Shown in pieces: positions 8,875 to 16,957 of a stretch of 41,362 bases of DNA; the first letter of the stretch is position 1; each line of letters begins with the position of its first letter. The DNA comes from Lentisphaerota bacterium (GTDB taxonomy: Bacteria > Verrucomicrobiota > Kiritimatiellia > RFP12 > UBA1067). The position numbers and the translations under genes are program-made. The stretch is from contig DUPH01000196.1 of the NCBI GenBank assembly GCA_012838435.1, forward strand, positions 1 through 41,362. Reading direction: 5' to 3'. The notes under the pieces were generated by a model. It did no database searches. It worked only from the letters and a program-made list of their open reading frames with translations, and was not told the origin of the DNA.

Positions 8875-10287
8875 CTACACGTTGAGCGCGTATCCCTTGC
8901 GATACGCAGGCGCGACCATGGCATTCGCGGCTTCACAGTTCGTGAAGCGCAACGCCTCGCAATCCCACTCCAGCCGCACATTCGGGTGGCGCACCGCGAT
9001 TGCTCCGAGCGCCGCGTTCTCGGCCACATAGCCGGCCGTCTCAAACGGGTTGTTTGACTTGCGGCCGATCTTGATCGCAGTGGTGAAATCTTCAAAGTGG
9101 CTGCCGATCTGCGTCATCCAGAAGTTGGGCTTCGCCTTCTCCTCCGCCTTGATGTCGCGGATCATCGTGCGCATATCGCTTTCTGGAATCACGCGACAGC
9201 CGTCGGCACCATGCGACCCGTATTTGAGCGTGTACTTGCTGCCGTACACCACCGCGCCCGCATTCCACTGCTTCGGCACGATGCGATTGCCCAACTCGCG
9301 CCCCTCCTCCAGCATTGACGGTCGCGGCACCTCGTTGCAGAACTCGCCGTCATGCCACACGATCGTCATTGTCTTGCCGTTGGCGAGATCGTACTCATAG
9401 CGGATGCGCGCGGCATTGGGGAACGCCAGCCGGTCGCGCACGGGATCCCACCCCGGCGTCACCTCTGCCATGATGCGCTGCGGGCTACGCAGATTGAGCG
9501 CGTCGTAGATCGGGTCGAGCAGATGGCAGCCCCAGTCGCCGGGAGTGCCGGTGCCGAACGGCGTCCACGCGCGCCAGCGGTTGGGCGTGAAATAGGGCGA
9601 GTAAGGATAATACTCGGCCGGTCCGATCCAGCGATCCCAGTCGAGCCCTTCGGGCACTCGCTCCTGTTTGGCCAGTTCCGGGATTTTGCTGGCGGAGTCG
9701 AGCAGGCGCATGGTCGTCCACGTATGGACCTCGCGGATCTCGCCGAGCAGCCCCTTGCGTACCCAAGAGGTGAAGGTCCGGTGGCTGGCGAAGGAGTGAC
9801 CTTGGTTGCCCATGTGGGTCACCACGTTGTAGCGGCGCGCGGCCTTCATCAACTGGTTCACCTCCCACACCGTACGCGCGAGCGGCTTCTCGGTGTAGAC
9901 ATGCTTGCCGATCTGCATGGCGTCGAGCGTGAGCAGTGCGTGCCAGTGGTCCGGCGTCGCCACGAGCACCGCGTCGAAGCTCTTGCCGGCTTTGTCGTAC
10001 ATCTCGCGGTAGTCCGCAAAGGTCAGCACGGACGGAAACATCTTCTTGGTCTCCGCGAGGCAGCGCGGATCGACATCCGCCACGGCTACGACCTGCCCGA
10101 GTTTGGCATCGGTCAACCCCTTGAGGTCGGCCCGCCCCTGTCCACCGACACCCACCGCCGCGAAGCGCACGGTCTCACTGGGCGGCGCTTCACCGCTGCC
10201 GGCGATCAGTCTACGCGGAAGGATTGAAAACACGCCCGCCGCACCGACGGAACGGAGAAAAGTACGACGCTTGAAACCGCTCTTCAT
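8875..10287 (-). CDS. Tat-exported Gfo/Idh/MocA-family oxidoreductase
   Basis: 470 residues, ATG preceded by GGGAGG at six bases. A twin-arginine signal (FKRRTFLRSVGAAGVF, residues 6-20) is followed by the Rossmann fold with GVGGQG (46-51), VADVDPR (68-74) and the family's EKP motif (133-135) in HVYTEKPLAR. The C-terminal alpha/beta domain carries MGNQGHS, GDWGCHLLDPIYDAL and the late ETAGYVAENAALGAIA segment typical of secreted members in PVC and Bacteroidota. These proteins use tightly bound NAD(P) on sugars, and exported members occur among polysaccharide-degradation genes. It lies 11 bases after the coiled-coil gene and upstream of an SGNH hydrolase, all on one strand. The substrate cannot be predicted. 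Confidence 0.9.
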   Translation of the reverse strand: MKSGFKRRTFLRSVGAAGVFSILPRRLIAGSGEAPPSETVRFAAVGVGGQGRADLKGLTDAKLGQVVAVADVDPRCLAETKKMFPSVLTFADYREMYDKAGKSFDAVLVATPDHWHALLTLDAMQIGKHVYTEKPLARTVWEVNQLMKAARRYNVVTHMGNQGHSFASHRTFTSWVRKGLLGEIREVHTWTTMRLLDSASKIPELAKQERVPEGLDWDRWIGPAEYYPYSPYFTPNRWRAWTPFGTGTPGDWGCHLLDPIYDALNLRSPQRIMAEVTPGWDPVRDRLAFPNAARIRYEYDLANGKTMTIVWHDGEFCNEVPRPSMLEEGRELGNRIVPKQWNAGAVVYGSKYTLKYGSHGADGCRVIPESDMRTMIRDIKAEEKAKPNFWMTQIGSHFEDFTTAIKIGRKSNNPFETAGYVAENAALGAIAVRHPNVRLEWDCEALRFTNCEAANAMVAPAYRKGYALNV

Positions 10288-10298
10288 GATGGTCCTCC

Positions 10299-13200
10299 CT
10301 ATTTTTGGCCGTCGCCTTCGCGGGCCAGTTCTTCAAAATAACGCTTTACCAACTCACGGTATTCGGCCGGTGTTTTTTTCAACATCTCCGCATAGGCTTC
10401 CGACCCTAATTCGCCACGGAAGCGAATCCATGCCGGATTGAGCGGTATGTGGCGTGCGGCGTCCTGACCGCCCGCGCCACGTCCGGTCACCGCACGCCGC
10501 GCAACGCCGTCCAGACGCGCCTGCGCCTGTGCCCAAGCTGCGGCCTGTCGCTCTTGGTGCGTACCTAGCACCGCCGCCAGACGTTCCGCCGCCGCGTCGG
10601 CTTTTTCGGCAGCGGCAAGCTGTTGCGCATTGACCGGCTCGGTTTGAGCGTCGGCCTGCTGTTCGGCGTGCTGCGCCAATTCCAGAGCCTGCCGGGCTTT
10701 CGCTTGCCCTTCACGCGCCTGATTTTGCGCCTGATCATCGGTAGCAGCGGTCGCTTGTTCGAGCGTCTGTAGCGCCTGCTCGGCCAGAGCCGCCGCCTCA
10801 CCGCTCAGCGTCGCCGCTTCACCTCCCTGACGCGCAGCTTCCTGCAAGTCGGGGTTCTTTGCGTTCTCGGCCAACCGTCCGGCCTGCTGCGCCTCGCGCG
10901 CCGCCTCGGTCGCCCGTTGCGCCGCCGACTTTGCCGCTTCCGCCGCCGCCTGTTTCATGCCGTCCAGACGGTCGGTCGCCTGCTGCGTACTCTGCTGTGC
11001 CAGTGCGGCCGCCTCAGCCGCCAGACGTGCCGCCTGCCGCGCCTCCTCCAACGCCTGGCTGGTGGCGGCGCGTTCCTGTGCCTCGCTCATCTGCTGCGCT
11101 TCGGCCTGTGCCGTGCGCTCGCCCGATGTCTCGGCCAACTCGGCGGCCTGTCCGGCCAACTCGGCGGCCTCGGCCAATTGTTCAGCCAGCACTTGGGACA
11201 AGGGCCCCGCCGCTTGCGATGCCTCGACCGCATCGGCGGCGGCGGCTACCGCCTTCTGCGCTTGCGTCGCCGCCTCTTGTGCCTGCTGTACCGCTTCACG
11301 CGCCTGTTCGGCCACTGCCTCGGACGGTGCTTGGCGTGCAGCCGCGGCCTGTGCTTCCTGTGCCAGTTTCTCTAGTTGCTGCCGCGCCTGCTCAGCCGCT
11401 TGCGTCGCCTTTTCGCGTGCCTCGTCCGCCACCTGCTTCGACTGTTCCGCCAACCCCTGCGCCTCATTAAACGCCGCGCCGCGCTGCTCTTCCGGAAGAG
11501 CGGCAGCCTGTTCGGCGGCCTGTGTCGCCTCGCGTGCCAATTCAGCGGCACGCTGGGTCATGGTCGCCGATTCCGAGGCGAGTTGCGCCGCCTCCTGAGC
11601 CTGCTCCATGCCGGCGTGTTCGGCGGCCTCGCGCGCGGCTTCCACCGCTTCCGCATTGGCTTGCGCGGCCTGTTCGGTCGCGGCATCCGCCGCCTGTCCG
11701 CTCTTTTCCTGTGCCGCGTTCGCTTGATCCTGCTGGCCGGCCTGACGCGCCTCGGTCGCTTGCCGCGCCTGCTCGGTCCCCTCGCCGACTTGCTCGGCGG
11801 CCTGTGCCGCTTGCTCGGCGGCACGCGCGGCCCGTTCAGCAATCGCCTGCCGCTCGGCAGCATCTGCCACCGCTTCATTGGCGGCGCGTTGTTCGGCGGC
11901 TTTTTCGGCGGTCTGTGCCGCCTCCTGAGCCTGCTCTGCGGCATGCGCGCTCTGCTCTGCCGCCTGTTGCAACGCTTCCGTCACCGCCCGGTTTTCCGCT
12001 GCGGCTTCGGCCTGCACGTTCGCTTCCAATGCTTCGCGTGCGGCTTCCTGCGCCAGACGCGCCGCTTCCTCGGCCTTGGCCTGTGCGGCGGCTTGCCGCT
12101 TCAATGCCTGTTCCTGTTCCGGCGTCAACGCCTGTTGCGCCGTCAGCATGGCTTGACGCGCTTGACGAATCTCTTCCAACGCCGCATTAAACGTCGGCTC
12201 TTCGACCTGTGGCTTGGCCTGCCACATCTTCTGTTCGGCCTCGTTCTGCCGGTTCACCCACTGCTGCATCTGCTGCCGGTCCAGCGGGGCATCCGTCGCC
12301 TCCTGCGCCAACGCCTGCTCGCGTTGCGCCACCTCGGCCAACCGACTCAACGCTTCCTGCTGACGGCTCTCCTCCTGCAACGCGCGGTTGACCAGATCAT
12401 TGACCTTTTCAGCCGCTTCGCGTAGCGCGCGTTCGGCCTCCTCGCCTGTCTGCTTGCGCGTCTCCGACGTAGCCAAAGGAATCTGCTCCAGCTTTTGAAA
12501 CGCCGGCTCGACCTTCGTGTCGCGCGTGTCGAGGATCGCCTCAGCGAAAGCTTCGAAAGGCGTCTTCTCGCTCTGCTCCGCCGTCTGCGACAAACGCTCC
12601 GCAGCTTGCAGAACATCGCCGCGCGCCTGCTCCAACTTCGCGGCCGCCCGCTCCGTCAATTCGGGACGGTCGTAGGACCACTTTTCCTGCGCGACACGGT
12701 TCGCCGCCTCGTTCAGCTCTTGCGCGGCTTTGCGCAACTGTCCCTCTAAAGCCTTCTTCGCCGCCTCGCGGACCTGCTCGCGCAGCGTGCGCGCGTCTGT
12801 TTTCAAATACACTGTAATCGCGCGGCTCTCGCGGACTTGCGGCCCGCCCAACTCAGGCGGCTGGTTGTCCGCCGCGCGGAAACAGAGCGTGAACGTACGC
12901 ACACCGCTATCGTACAATGCTTGCAGGTCCGGGCCGCCCGAAACTTCGGTGCTGACGGCACCGGGTGCCGACACCGAAAGCGGCTGGCTGATCTCGGGGC
13001 GTTTCTCGGCCTTGATTACCAGTGTCAGGGCACTGAAACCGTAATCGTCCGTCGCGCGGCCGGTGCAGACGAGCCGGTCATACGGCGGCAGACTCAGGCG
13101 CGATGCCTCGGGATGTTCCAGCGTGATTACGGGCGGGCGGTCCGGCCACGCCGTGTAGGCGGACCATGACGGACAATTGGTGAAGCCGTGCGTATCGCGC

Positions 13201-14333
13201 AATGCGAGTGTCCAGCGCCCGGTGCGGTTGGTCGTCAACGTTTGCAGCCATACTGCGTTGGTGGCCGTACCGCCGGGATTCGGCAAGGCCAAATCGTTTA
13301 CGATGAACGACGCCGCGCAGGCACGGTCAAACGCCGCTTCGATGCGCACACGCGTGCCAGCCGGTGCCGCGATCTCCTGCACCACGCCCACGGTCTGCGT
13401 GGCAGCCAGTCCGGTGTAGGCCGGAAACGTATACGCCACCCGCGTCTCACGCACACAGGGCGCCGTGACCACCAGAATCGTGTACGGCCTTGTCCAAGCG
13501 TTACCGTAGCGCACGCGGTACTCGAATCCTTCCTCCACCGACGGCAGGTCCAGTTCATACGTCACGGGATCGGCACCCGGCGCTGACAGCCGTTTCATGC
13601 GCTCCACGGTCTTGCGTCCGTCCGTCCGCTGGAAGTGAATCTCGGCACGCAGGCCGTGCCGTTCGGGCGCCACGACCTCAAAACGCAGCGGCTTGCCGGC
13701 CAGCAGCATCACATCGCCGGGTTCGATCTGTAGGGCGCTAGCTTGTAGCGTATCGAACTCGCGGTGCGGCGCAAGTGCCCGCATCAGCAACAGCCAGCCT
13801 TGTTGCGGCCAGACAGCAAGAAGCACACCCAGTACCAACAACGCCGCGACCGCCAGCAACAAGAAAGGTTTGACCGTCCGCACGCTGAACTCACGGCGCG
13901 GCGACACATCGGCCAGATCGCTCTTCGCCTCTTGCGTCAGCAAGGCGACCAACTCGCGGGAGGCCCATTCCGCATCCGTACCGCCACAGGTCGCCAGGTC
14001 CAGTGCCGAACTGATACGCTCCTGCATCTCGGGGTGACGTGTTTCCAATACGCGGGCCATGCGCGTCAACGTCAAAGGGCGAGCGAGCGGCACCACCAGC
14101 ATCGACCAAGCCGCAGCGACGGTCAGGGTCAACCCCGCCAATGAAAACGCCCAGCGCGCGGCCGGATGCGCCAGCACCACCGCCGCGTCGATCGCCATCA
14201 CGGTCAGTATCGCGCCCGTGGCCACTGCCGCGACCGCCAGCAGGCCGCGCGTCAGCATCAAAAGCCTTACGCGGCGGATTAGACGCCTCAATCGGCCTGC
14301 CAGTTCAGGCGGGAGTTTGTTTGTGGGCACCAT
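10299..14333 (-). CDS. Giant membrane-anchored Ala/Gln/Glu coiled-coil protein (DUF4175-like)
   Basis: 1,344 residues. The N-terminus has two membrane segments (about 25-55 and 62-87) and a third at about 153-176. Residues ~180-480 look like beta-sandwich domains of an extracytoplasmic part (RVAYTFPAYTGL, VTLEHP-like and DDYGFSALTLVIKA motifs, the latter common in DUF4175-type proteins of PVC bacteria). From about 500 to 1,250 the chain is almost entirely charged or Ala/Gln/Glu-rich helix, with about 550 residues of near-pure A/E/Q low complexity, surely a long coiled coil. The C-terminus is a conserved-looking block (NPAWIRFRGELGSEAYAEML, then TPAEYRELVKRYFEELAREG). Function is unknown; an envelope-spanning structural role is an inference. 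Many antisense open frames in this region are only shadows of its biased codons. It is first in an operon with the MocA-family and SGNH genes. Confidence 0.8.
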   Translation of the reverse strand: MVPTNKLPPELAGRLRRLIRRVRLLMLTRGLLAVAAVATGAILTVMAIDAAVVLAHPAARWAFSLAGLTLTVAAAWSMLVVPLARPLTLTRMARVLETRHPEMQERISSALDLATCGGTDAEWASRELVALLTQEAKSDLADVSPRREFSVRTVKPFLLLAVAALLVLGVLLAVWPQQGWLLLMRALAPHREFDTLQASALQIEPGDVMLLAGKPLRFEVVAPERHGLRAEIHFQRTDGRKTVERMKRLSAPGADPVTYELDLPSVEEGFEYRVRYGNAWTRPYTILVVTAPCVRETRVAYTFPAYTGLAATQTVGVVQEIAAPAGTRVRIEAAFDRACAASFIVNDLALPNPGGTATNAVWLQTLTTNRTGRWTLALRDTHGFTNCPSWSAYTAWPDRPPVITLEHPEASRLSLPPYDRLVCTGRATDDYGFSALTLVIKAEKRPEISQPLSVSAPGAVSTEVSGGPDLQALYDSGVRTFTLCFRAADNQPPELGGPQVRESRAITVYLKTDARTLREQVREAAKKALEGQLRKAAQELNEAANRVAQEKWSYDRPELTERAAAKLEQARGDVLQAAERLSQTAEQSEKTPFEAFAEAILDTRDTKVEPAFQKLEQIPLATSETRKQTGEEAERALREAAEKVNDLVNRALQEESRQQEALSRLAEVAQREQALAQEATDAPLDRQQMQQWVNRQNEAEQKMWQAKPQVEEPTFNAALEEIRQARQAMLTAQQALTPEQEQALKRQAAAQAKAEEAARLAQEAAREALEANVQAEAAAENRAVTEALQQAAEQSAHAAEQAQEAAQTAEKAAEQRAANEAVADAAERQAIAERAARAAEQAAQAAEQVGEGTEQARQATEARQAGQQDQANAAQEKSGQAADAATEQAAQANAEAVEAAREAAEHAGMEQAQEAAQLASESATMTQRAAELAREATQAAEQAAALPEEQRGAAFNEAQGLAEQSKQVADEAREKATQAAEQARQQLEKLAQEAQAAAARQAPSEAVAEQAREAVQQAQEAATQAQKAVAAAADAVEASQAAGPLSQVLAEQLAEAAELAGQAAELAETSGERTAQAEAQQMSEAQERAATSQALEEARQAARLAAEAAALAQQSTQQATDRLDGMKQAAAEAAKSAAQRATEAAREAQQAGRLAENAKNPDLQEAARQGGEAATLSGEAAALAEQALQTLEQATAATDDQAQNQAREGQAKARQALELAQHAEQQADAQTEPVNAQQLAAAEKADAAAERLAAVLGTHQERQAAAWAQAQARLDGVARRAVTGRGAGGQDAARHIPLNPAWIRFRGELGSEAYAEMLKKTPAEYRELVKRYFEELAREGDGQK

Positions 14334-14368
14334 AGAAAATGACCTTGCTGGAGCAACTTGAAAGGCTA

Positions 14369-14397
14369 ATGGTAATGCGCGCGACCGTGGTTGTCAA
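14369..14397 (-). promoter_or_regulatory. Promoter of the coiled-coil/MocA/SGNH operon
   Basis: On the minus strand TTGACA (14392-14397), 17 bases, TACCAT (14369-14374). The start would fall near 14362, leaving a leader of about 29 bases. Confidence 0.65.
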
Positions 14398-14424
14398 TGT
14401 TGCGCCAACATGGATTCGCGCCAT

Positions 14425-14461
14425 AAAAAAACCACGCAGGACCTTACGCAGTCCCACGTGG
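14425..14461 (-). terminator. Rho-independent terminator of the small secreted protein gene
   Basis: On the minus strand, arms ACCACG plus GGAC pair with GTCC plus CGTGGT around a TGCGTAAG loop, followed by a run of T (bases 14425-14430 are A on the plus strand). It sits 24 bases after the stop at 14486. Confidence 0.8.
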
Positions 14462-14485
14462 TCATTCCTATCGAGTCACGCGTAC

Positions 14486-14734
14486 TCAGGACTTTTTAGG
14501 GCAATTGCCTTTCTTGGCTGCACCCTTCTTGGCCTTCGGGCATTCCTTGGCTTTCGGGCACTGCGCCTGCTTGTCGCATTTACCGTCGGCCTGTTTGACC
14601 TGTGCCGGGCACTCGCTCGTCTCGCATTTGGGTGTGGCCTTTTTCGCTTTCGGGCAGGCAGCCGGGCATTGCGCCACTGCCACCGATGCCGTCATTGCTA
14701 CGGCCAGAGCCATCATTGTCACGATACGCTTCAT
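14486..14734 (-). CDS. Small secreted Cys/Lys/Pro-rich protein
   Basis: 82 residues with an AGGAG site seven bases before the ATG. The signal peptide (MKRIVTMMALAVAMTASVAVA) is followed by a ~61-residue mature part with eight cysteines and repeated CPKAKK/CPKAKE units. No known domain is recognised. The even number of cysteines in an exported protein suggests disulfides or metal binding, which is only an inference. The gene has its own promoter (14799-14827) and terminator (14425-14461), so it is a free-standing transcription unit, which supports it being real despite its size. Confidence 0.75.
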   Translation of the reverse strand: MKRIVTMMALAVAMTASVAVAQCPAACPKAKKATPKCETSECPAQVKQADGKCDKQAQCPKAKECPKAKKGAAKKGNCPKKS

Positions 14735-14798
14735 GTGTCGTCTCCTATCGCTTCGACGCTCCAGCGGTCCTAAATCTGAAGCGTCTCAGATGGCGTTA

Positions 14799-14827
14799 AA
14801 GGTAGCTAAATCGGGACGGGTTGTCAA
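14799..14827 (-). promoter_or_regulatory. Promoter of the small Cys-rich protein gene
   Basis: On the minus strand TTGACA (14822-14827), 17 bases, TACCTT (14799-14804). The leader of about 60 bases contains a small inverted repeat, ATCTGA...TCAGAT, around 14775-14792. Confidence 0.65.
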
Positions 14828-14842
14828 TGGGTCTTCAGATGC

Positions 14843-16702
14843 TCACTGCCAGCGCGCGCCGACCGGTCCGCCGTCGGTCGCGAGCGTGCTACCGGGCGAG
14901 CCCGGCTTGAGGCGGTAATCGCGGGCGGCGGGATTCACGAACTGCGGTTCGCCAACGAGCGAAGCTTGATCCATCCCCAACTCCGACTGGTAACGGACGA
15001 AGTCCGATTGCTCGTAATTCGTCTTTTCCATCCAGCGCATGATCGGCTTGTCCGGCGACCAGTAGAGGTTGTTGTTTAGGGTCAGCCCTTCGCGCCAGTC
15101 ATTGAACATGCGCGTGCAGCGGTCGCTGCTGCGGCAGAAGATGTTGTTGCGGATCACGAAGTTGGTGGTTGCCGAACGGTTGTTGTAGAACATCAGATGC
15201 GCGCCGTTGGGGTCCGGCCGCTGATTGTGCGACCAACAATCGCCGGCATCCACGCAGGTGTTAAACTCGAAGAGGATGTTCTCGGTACGGCCACGGTTCC
15301 AGAACTCGAAGGAATATTCGGCCTGCCAGATGATGTTGTGGCGGTAGATAATGCCGATCTCGTCGTCATCGCGGCCTTGGTTGGTGAGCGCGGCGTCGTA
15401 GATCTGCCACAGACGGTTGTACTCGACCACATGGTCATGGGCATGCCCCCAGAACTCAATGCCGTTGCCGAAACGCACCGGATAGCGGGTGCCGTTATCG
15501 CGTGTCCTCCAATATTGCAGGCCGCCGCCGATCCACGAGACGTCACAGTTGCGGATGGTGATGTTCCGGGTGCTACCGCCGCCGAATCCGTGCGCCGCGC
15601 CGTAACGGACAGCGAGTCCGTCGTACGTGATGTCGTGCCTGCCGCCTTGATTGATGATGTGGCGTGTAAGCGCCAATTCCACGCTATTGAAAGCCTCGGC
15701 GGGATTGGCGGACCACGCCAGGAAAATCCGTTTCCCTTCGGGATCGTACCAGTAGTCCAGCGGTGACTTGATATCCTCCAGCGACCACTTCTTGACGCCC
15801 CACTTCTCGCCGTGGTTGAGGATCACGATGCCGACGTCCATGGGGATCGGCTTGCAATGCTCGATGCTCGCCTCCCACAGCCCGAGCGTCTCGAAATCAA
15901 ACACCGCACCGGCGGGCAGGATGTCACCCAAGTTGATGTGTAGACGCGGTGCTTCGGCGACCGCCTCATGCTTCATCAGGAGCACATCGATGGTCTGCCA
16001 TGCCGCGCCGACTTCGGTCCGCTTCTGGCCGGCGAGGGCAGTGGTATAAGGCGAACGGTTGAGGATGGCCCGCACAGACTCCAGTGTGAAGGGGAGCGAC
16101 GAACGGACGCGCAACCGCAGCATCATGCAGGGCGCGGGTTGCGTCACCGCCGGTCCCCAGAGTTGGATGTGATTGCTGGCCTTGCCGGGAGCCTCGCAGG
16201 TGACACGGGTGAAGGTCGCGCCCTCTTCCTGCACGCGCTCAATACGCACGGCGGCACCAGCCTCGTTGTGCTTGCTCCACGTCGCACCGCGCAGGTCCGT
16301 GCCCTGACCAATCAGGCGCGGCTCAAGTTTTCGGGTGGCCCAGAGACCGGGGCGCTCTTCGCTCCACTCGTCGGCCTGATCGCGGGCCACAGAACCTTGC
16401 AGGATCGGTTTGGCGCCTTCACCGTAAGCGCCATAGAGAATGCGCGCATCGGGCGTACCGCTCTTCGGCATGAGCTGCCCGCGCCAGAGTCCGCCGCATT
16501 TGAAGAGCACCCGGTCGCCGGGAATGAGCGTGGCCGTGTTAACCTTGTCGAGCGTACGCCACGCGGCATCGGGCCGCGTGCCCTCCGCGCTGTCATTCCC
16601 CGCTTCGCTATCGACATGAAAAACGGCTGGCGCGGTGCGCTCCGCAACCGCAAAACCGGCGGCAAGCCCGATGGACACAAAGATTCCTGTAAAACGATTC
16701 AC
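14843..16702 (-). CDS. Secreted right-handed parallel beta-helix protein (polysaccharide lyase/hydrolase-like)
   Basis: 619 residues; the start is GTG at 16702, eight bases after GGGGAG, since the nearby ATG is out of frame. A signal peptide (to about residue 20) precedes FHVDSEAGNDSAEGTRPDAAWRT and RVLFKCGGLWRGQL, the typical head of pectate-lyase-like beta-helix proteins. Residues ~130-300 appear to be an inserted beta-sandwich, carbohydrate-binding-like domain. The helix then resumes, with runs such as NITIRNCDVSWIGGGLQYW, NGIEFWGHAHDHVVEYNRLW and NFVIRNNIF. The C-terminus returns to LKPGSPG. The family cuts or binds acidic polysaccharides; catalytic residues cannot be assigned by eye. No partner genes are adjacent except the small secreted protein. 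Confidence 0.75.
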   Translation of the reverse strand: MNRFTGIFVSIGLAAGFAVAERTAPAVFHVDSEAGNDSAEGTRPDAAWRTLDKVNTATLIPGDRVLFKCGGLWRGQLMPKSGTPDARILYGAYGEGAKPILQGSVARDQADEWSEERPGLWATRKLEPRLIGQGTDLRGATWSKHNEAGAAVRIERVQEEGATFTRVTCEAPGKASNHIQLWGPAVTQPAPCMMLRLRVRSSLPFTLESVRAILNRSPYTTALAGQKRTEVGAAWQTIDVLLMKHEAVAEAPRLHINLGDILPAGAVFDFETLGLWEASIEHCKPIPMDVGIVILNHGEKWGVKKWSLEDIKSPLDYWYDPEGKRIFLAWSANPAEAFNSVELALTRHIINQGGRHDITYDGLAVRYGAAHGFGGGSTRNITIRNCDVSWIGGGLQYWRTRDNGTRYPVRFGNGIEFWGHAHDHVVEYNRLWQIYDAALTNQGRDDDEIGIIYRHNIIWQAEYSFEFWNRGRTENILFEFNTCVDAGDCWSHNQRPDPNGAHLMFYNNRSATTNFVIRNNIFCRSSDRCTRMFNDWREGLTLNNNLYWSPDKPIMRWMEKTNYEQSDFVRYQSELGMDQASLVGEPQFVNPAARDYRLKPGSPGSTLATDGGPVGARWQ

Positions 16703-16761
16703 GCAAACATCTCCCCTTTCTTTAACAGGCGGCTCTGACAGACCGCCGCGACATAGGTTCC

Positions 16762-16790
16762 AGTGTAGGGAACAACGGGCCAGAAATCAA
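16762..16790 (-). promoter_or_regulatory. Promoter of the beta-helix gene
   Basis: On the minus strand TTGATT (16785-16790), 17 bases, TACACT (16762-16767). A GGCGG...CCGCC hairpin follows in the leader near 16729-16748. Confidence 0.65.
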
Positions 16791-16840
16791 TACACGAATC
16801 GGCTTCGGCTCCGCGTTCTTCTAAATCCCTCGTCGTTCGT

Positions 16841-16869
16841 TTGCTTTTTCAGCCCCCTTTTCATATAAT
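16841..16869 (+). promoter_or_regulatory. Promoter of the carboxynorspermidine synthase-like gene
   Basis: TTGCTT (16841-16846), 17 bases, perfect TATAAT (16864-16869). It diverges from the beta-helix promoter 50 bases away. Confidence 0.75.
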
Positions 16870-16890
16870 GACGGGCAGTGGTGAATGTCC

Positions 16891-16906
16891 GCATGCCTTG
16901 GCATGC
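16891..16906 (+). promoter_or_regulatory. Leader hairpin upstream of the dehydrogenase
   Basis: A perfect 7-bp inverted repeat (arm GCATGCC, 2-base centre) in the ~80-base leader between the TATAAT box and the start codon. It could be an RNA hairpin or a dimeric operator; no riboswitch class is recognised. Confidence 0.4.
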
Positions 16907-16957
16907 CTGGCTCACGACAATCACCCGGACCTTTAACCCCGAACGAGGATTTTTCAG

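Noticed and set aside
10859-12749. Plus-strand frames of 100-350 codons opposite the coiled-coil gene
   Set aside because: They are complements of Ala/Gln/Glu codons (Arg/Leu/Cys/Pro-rich) with no motif.
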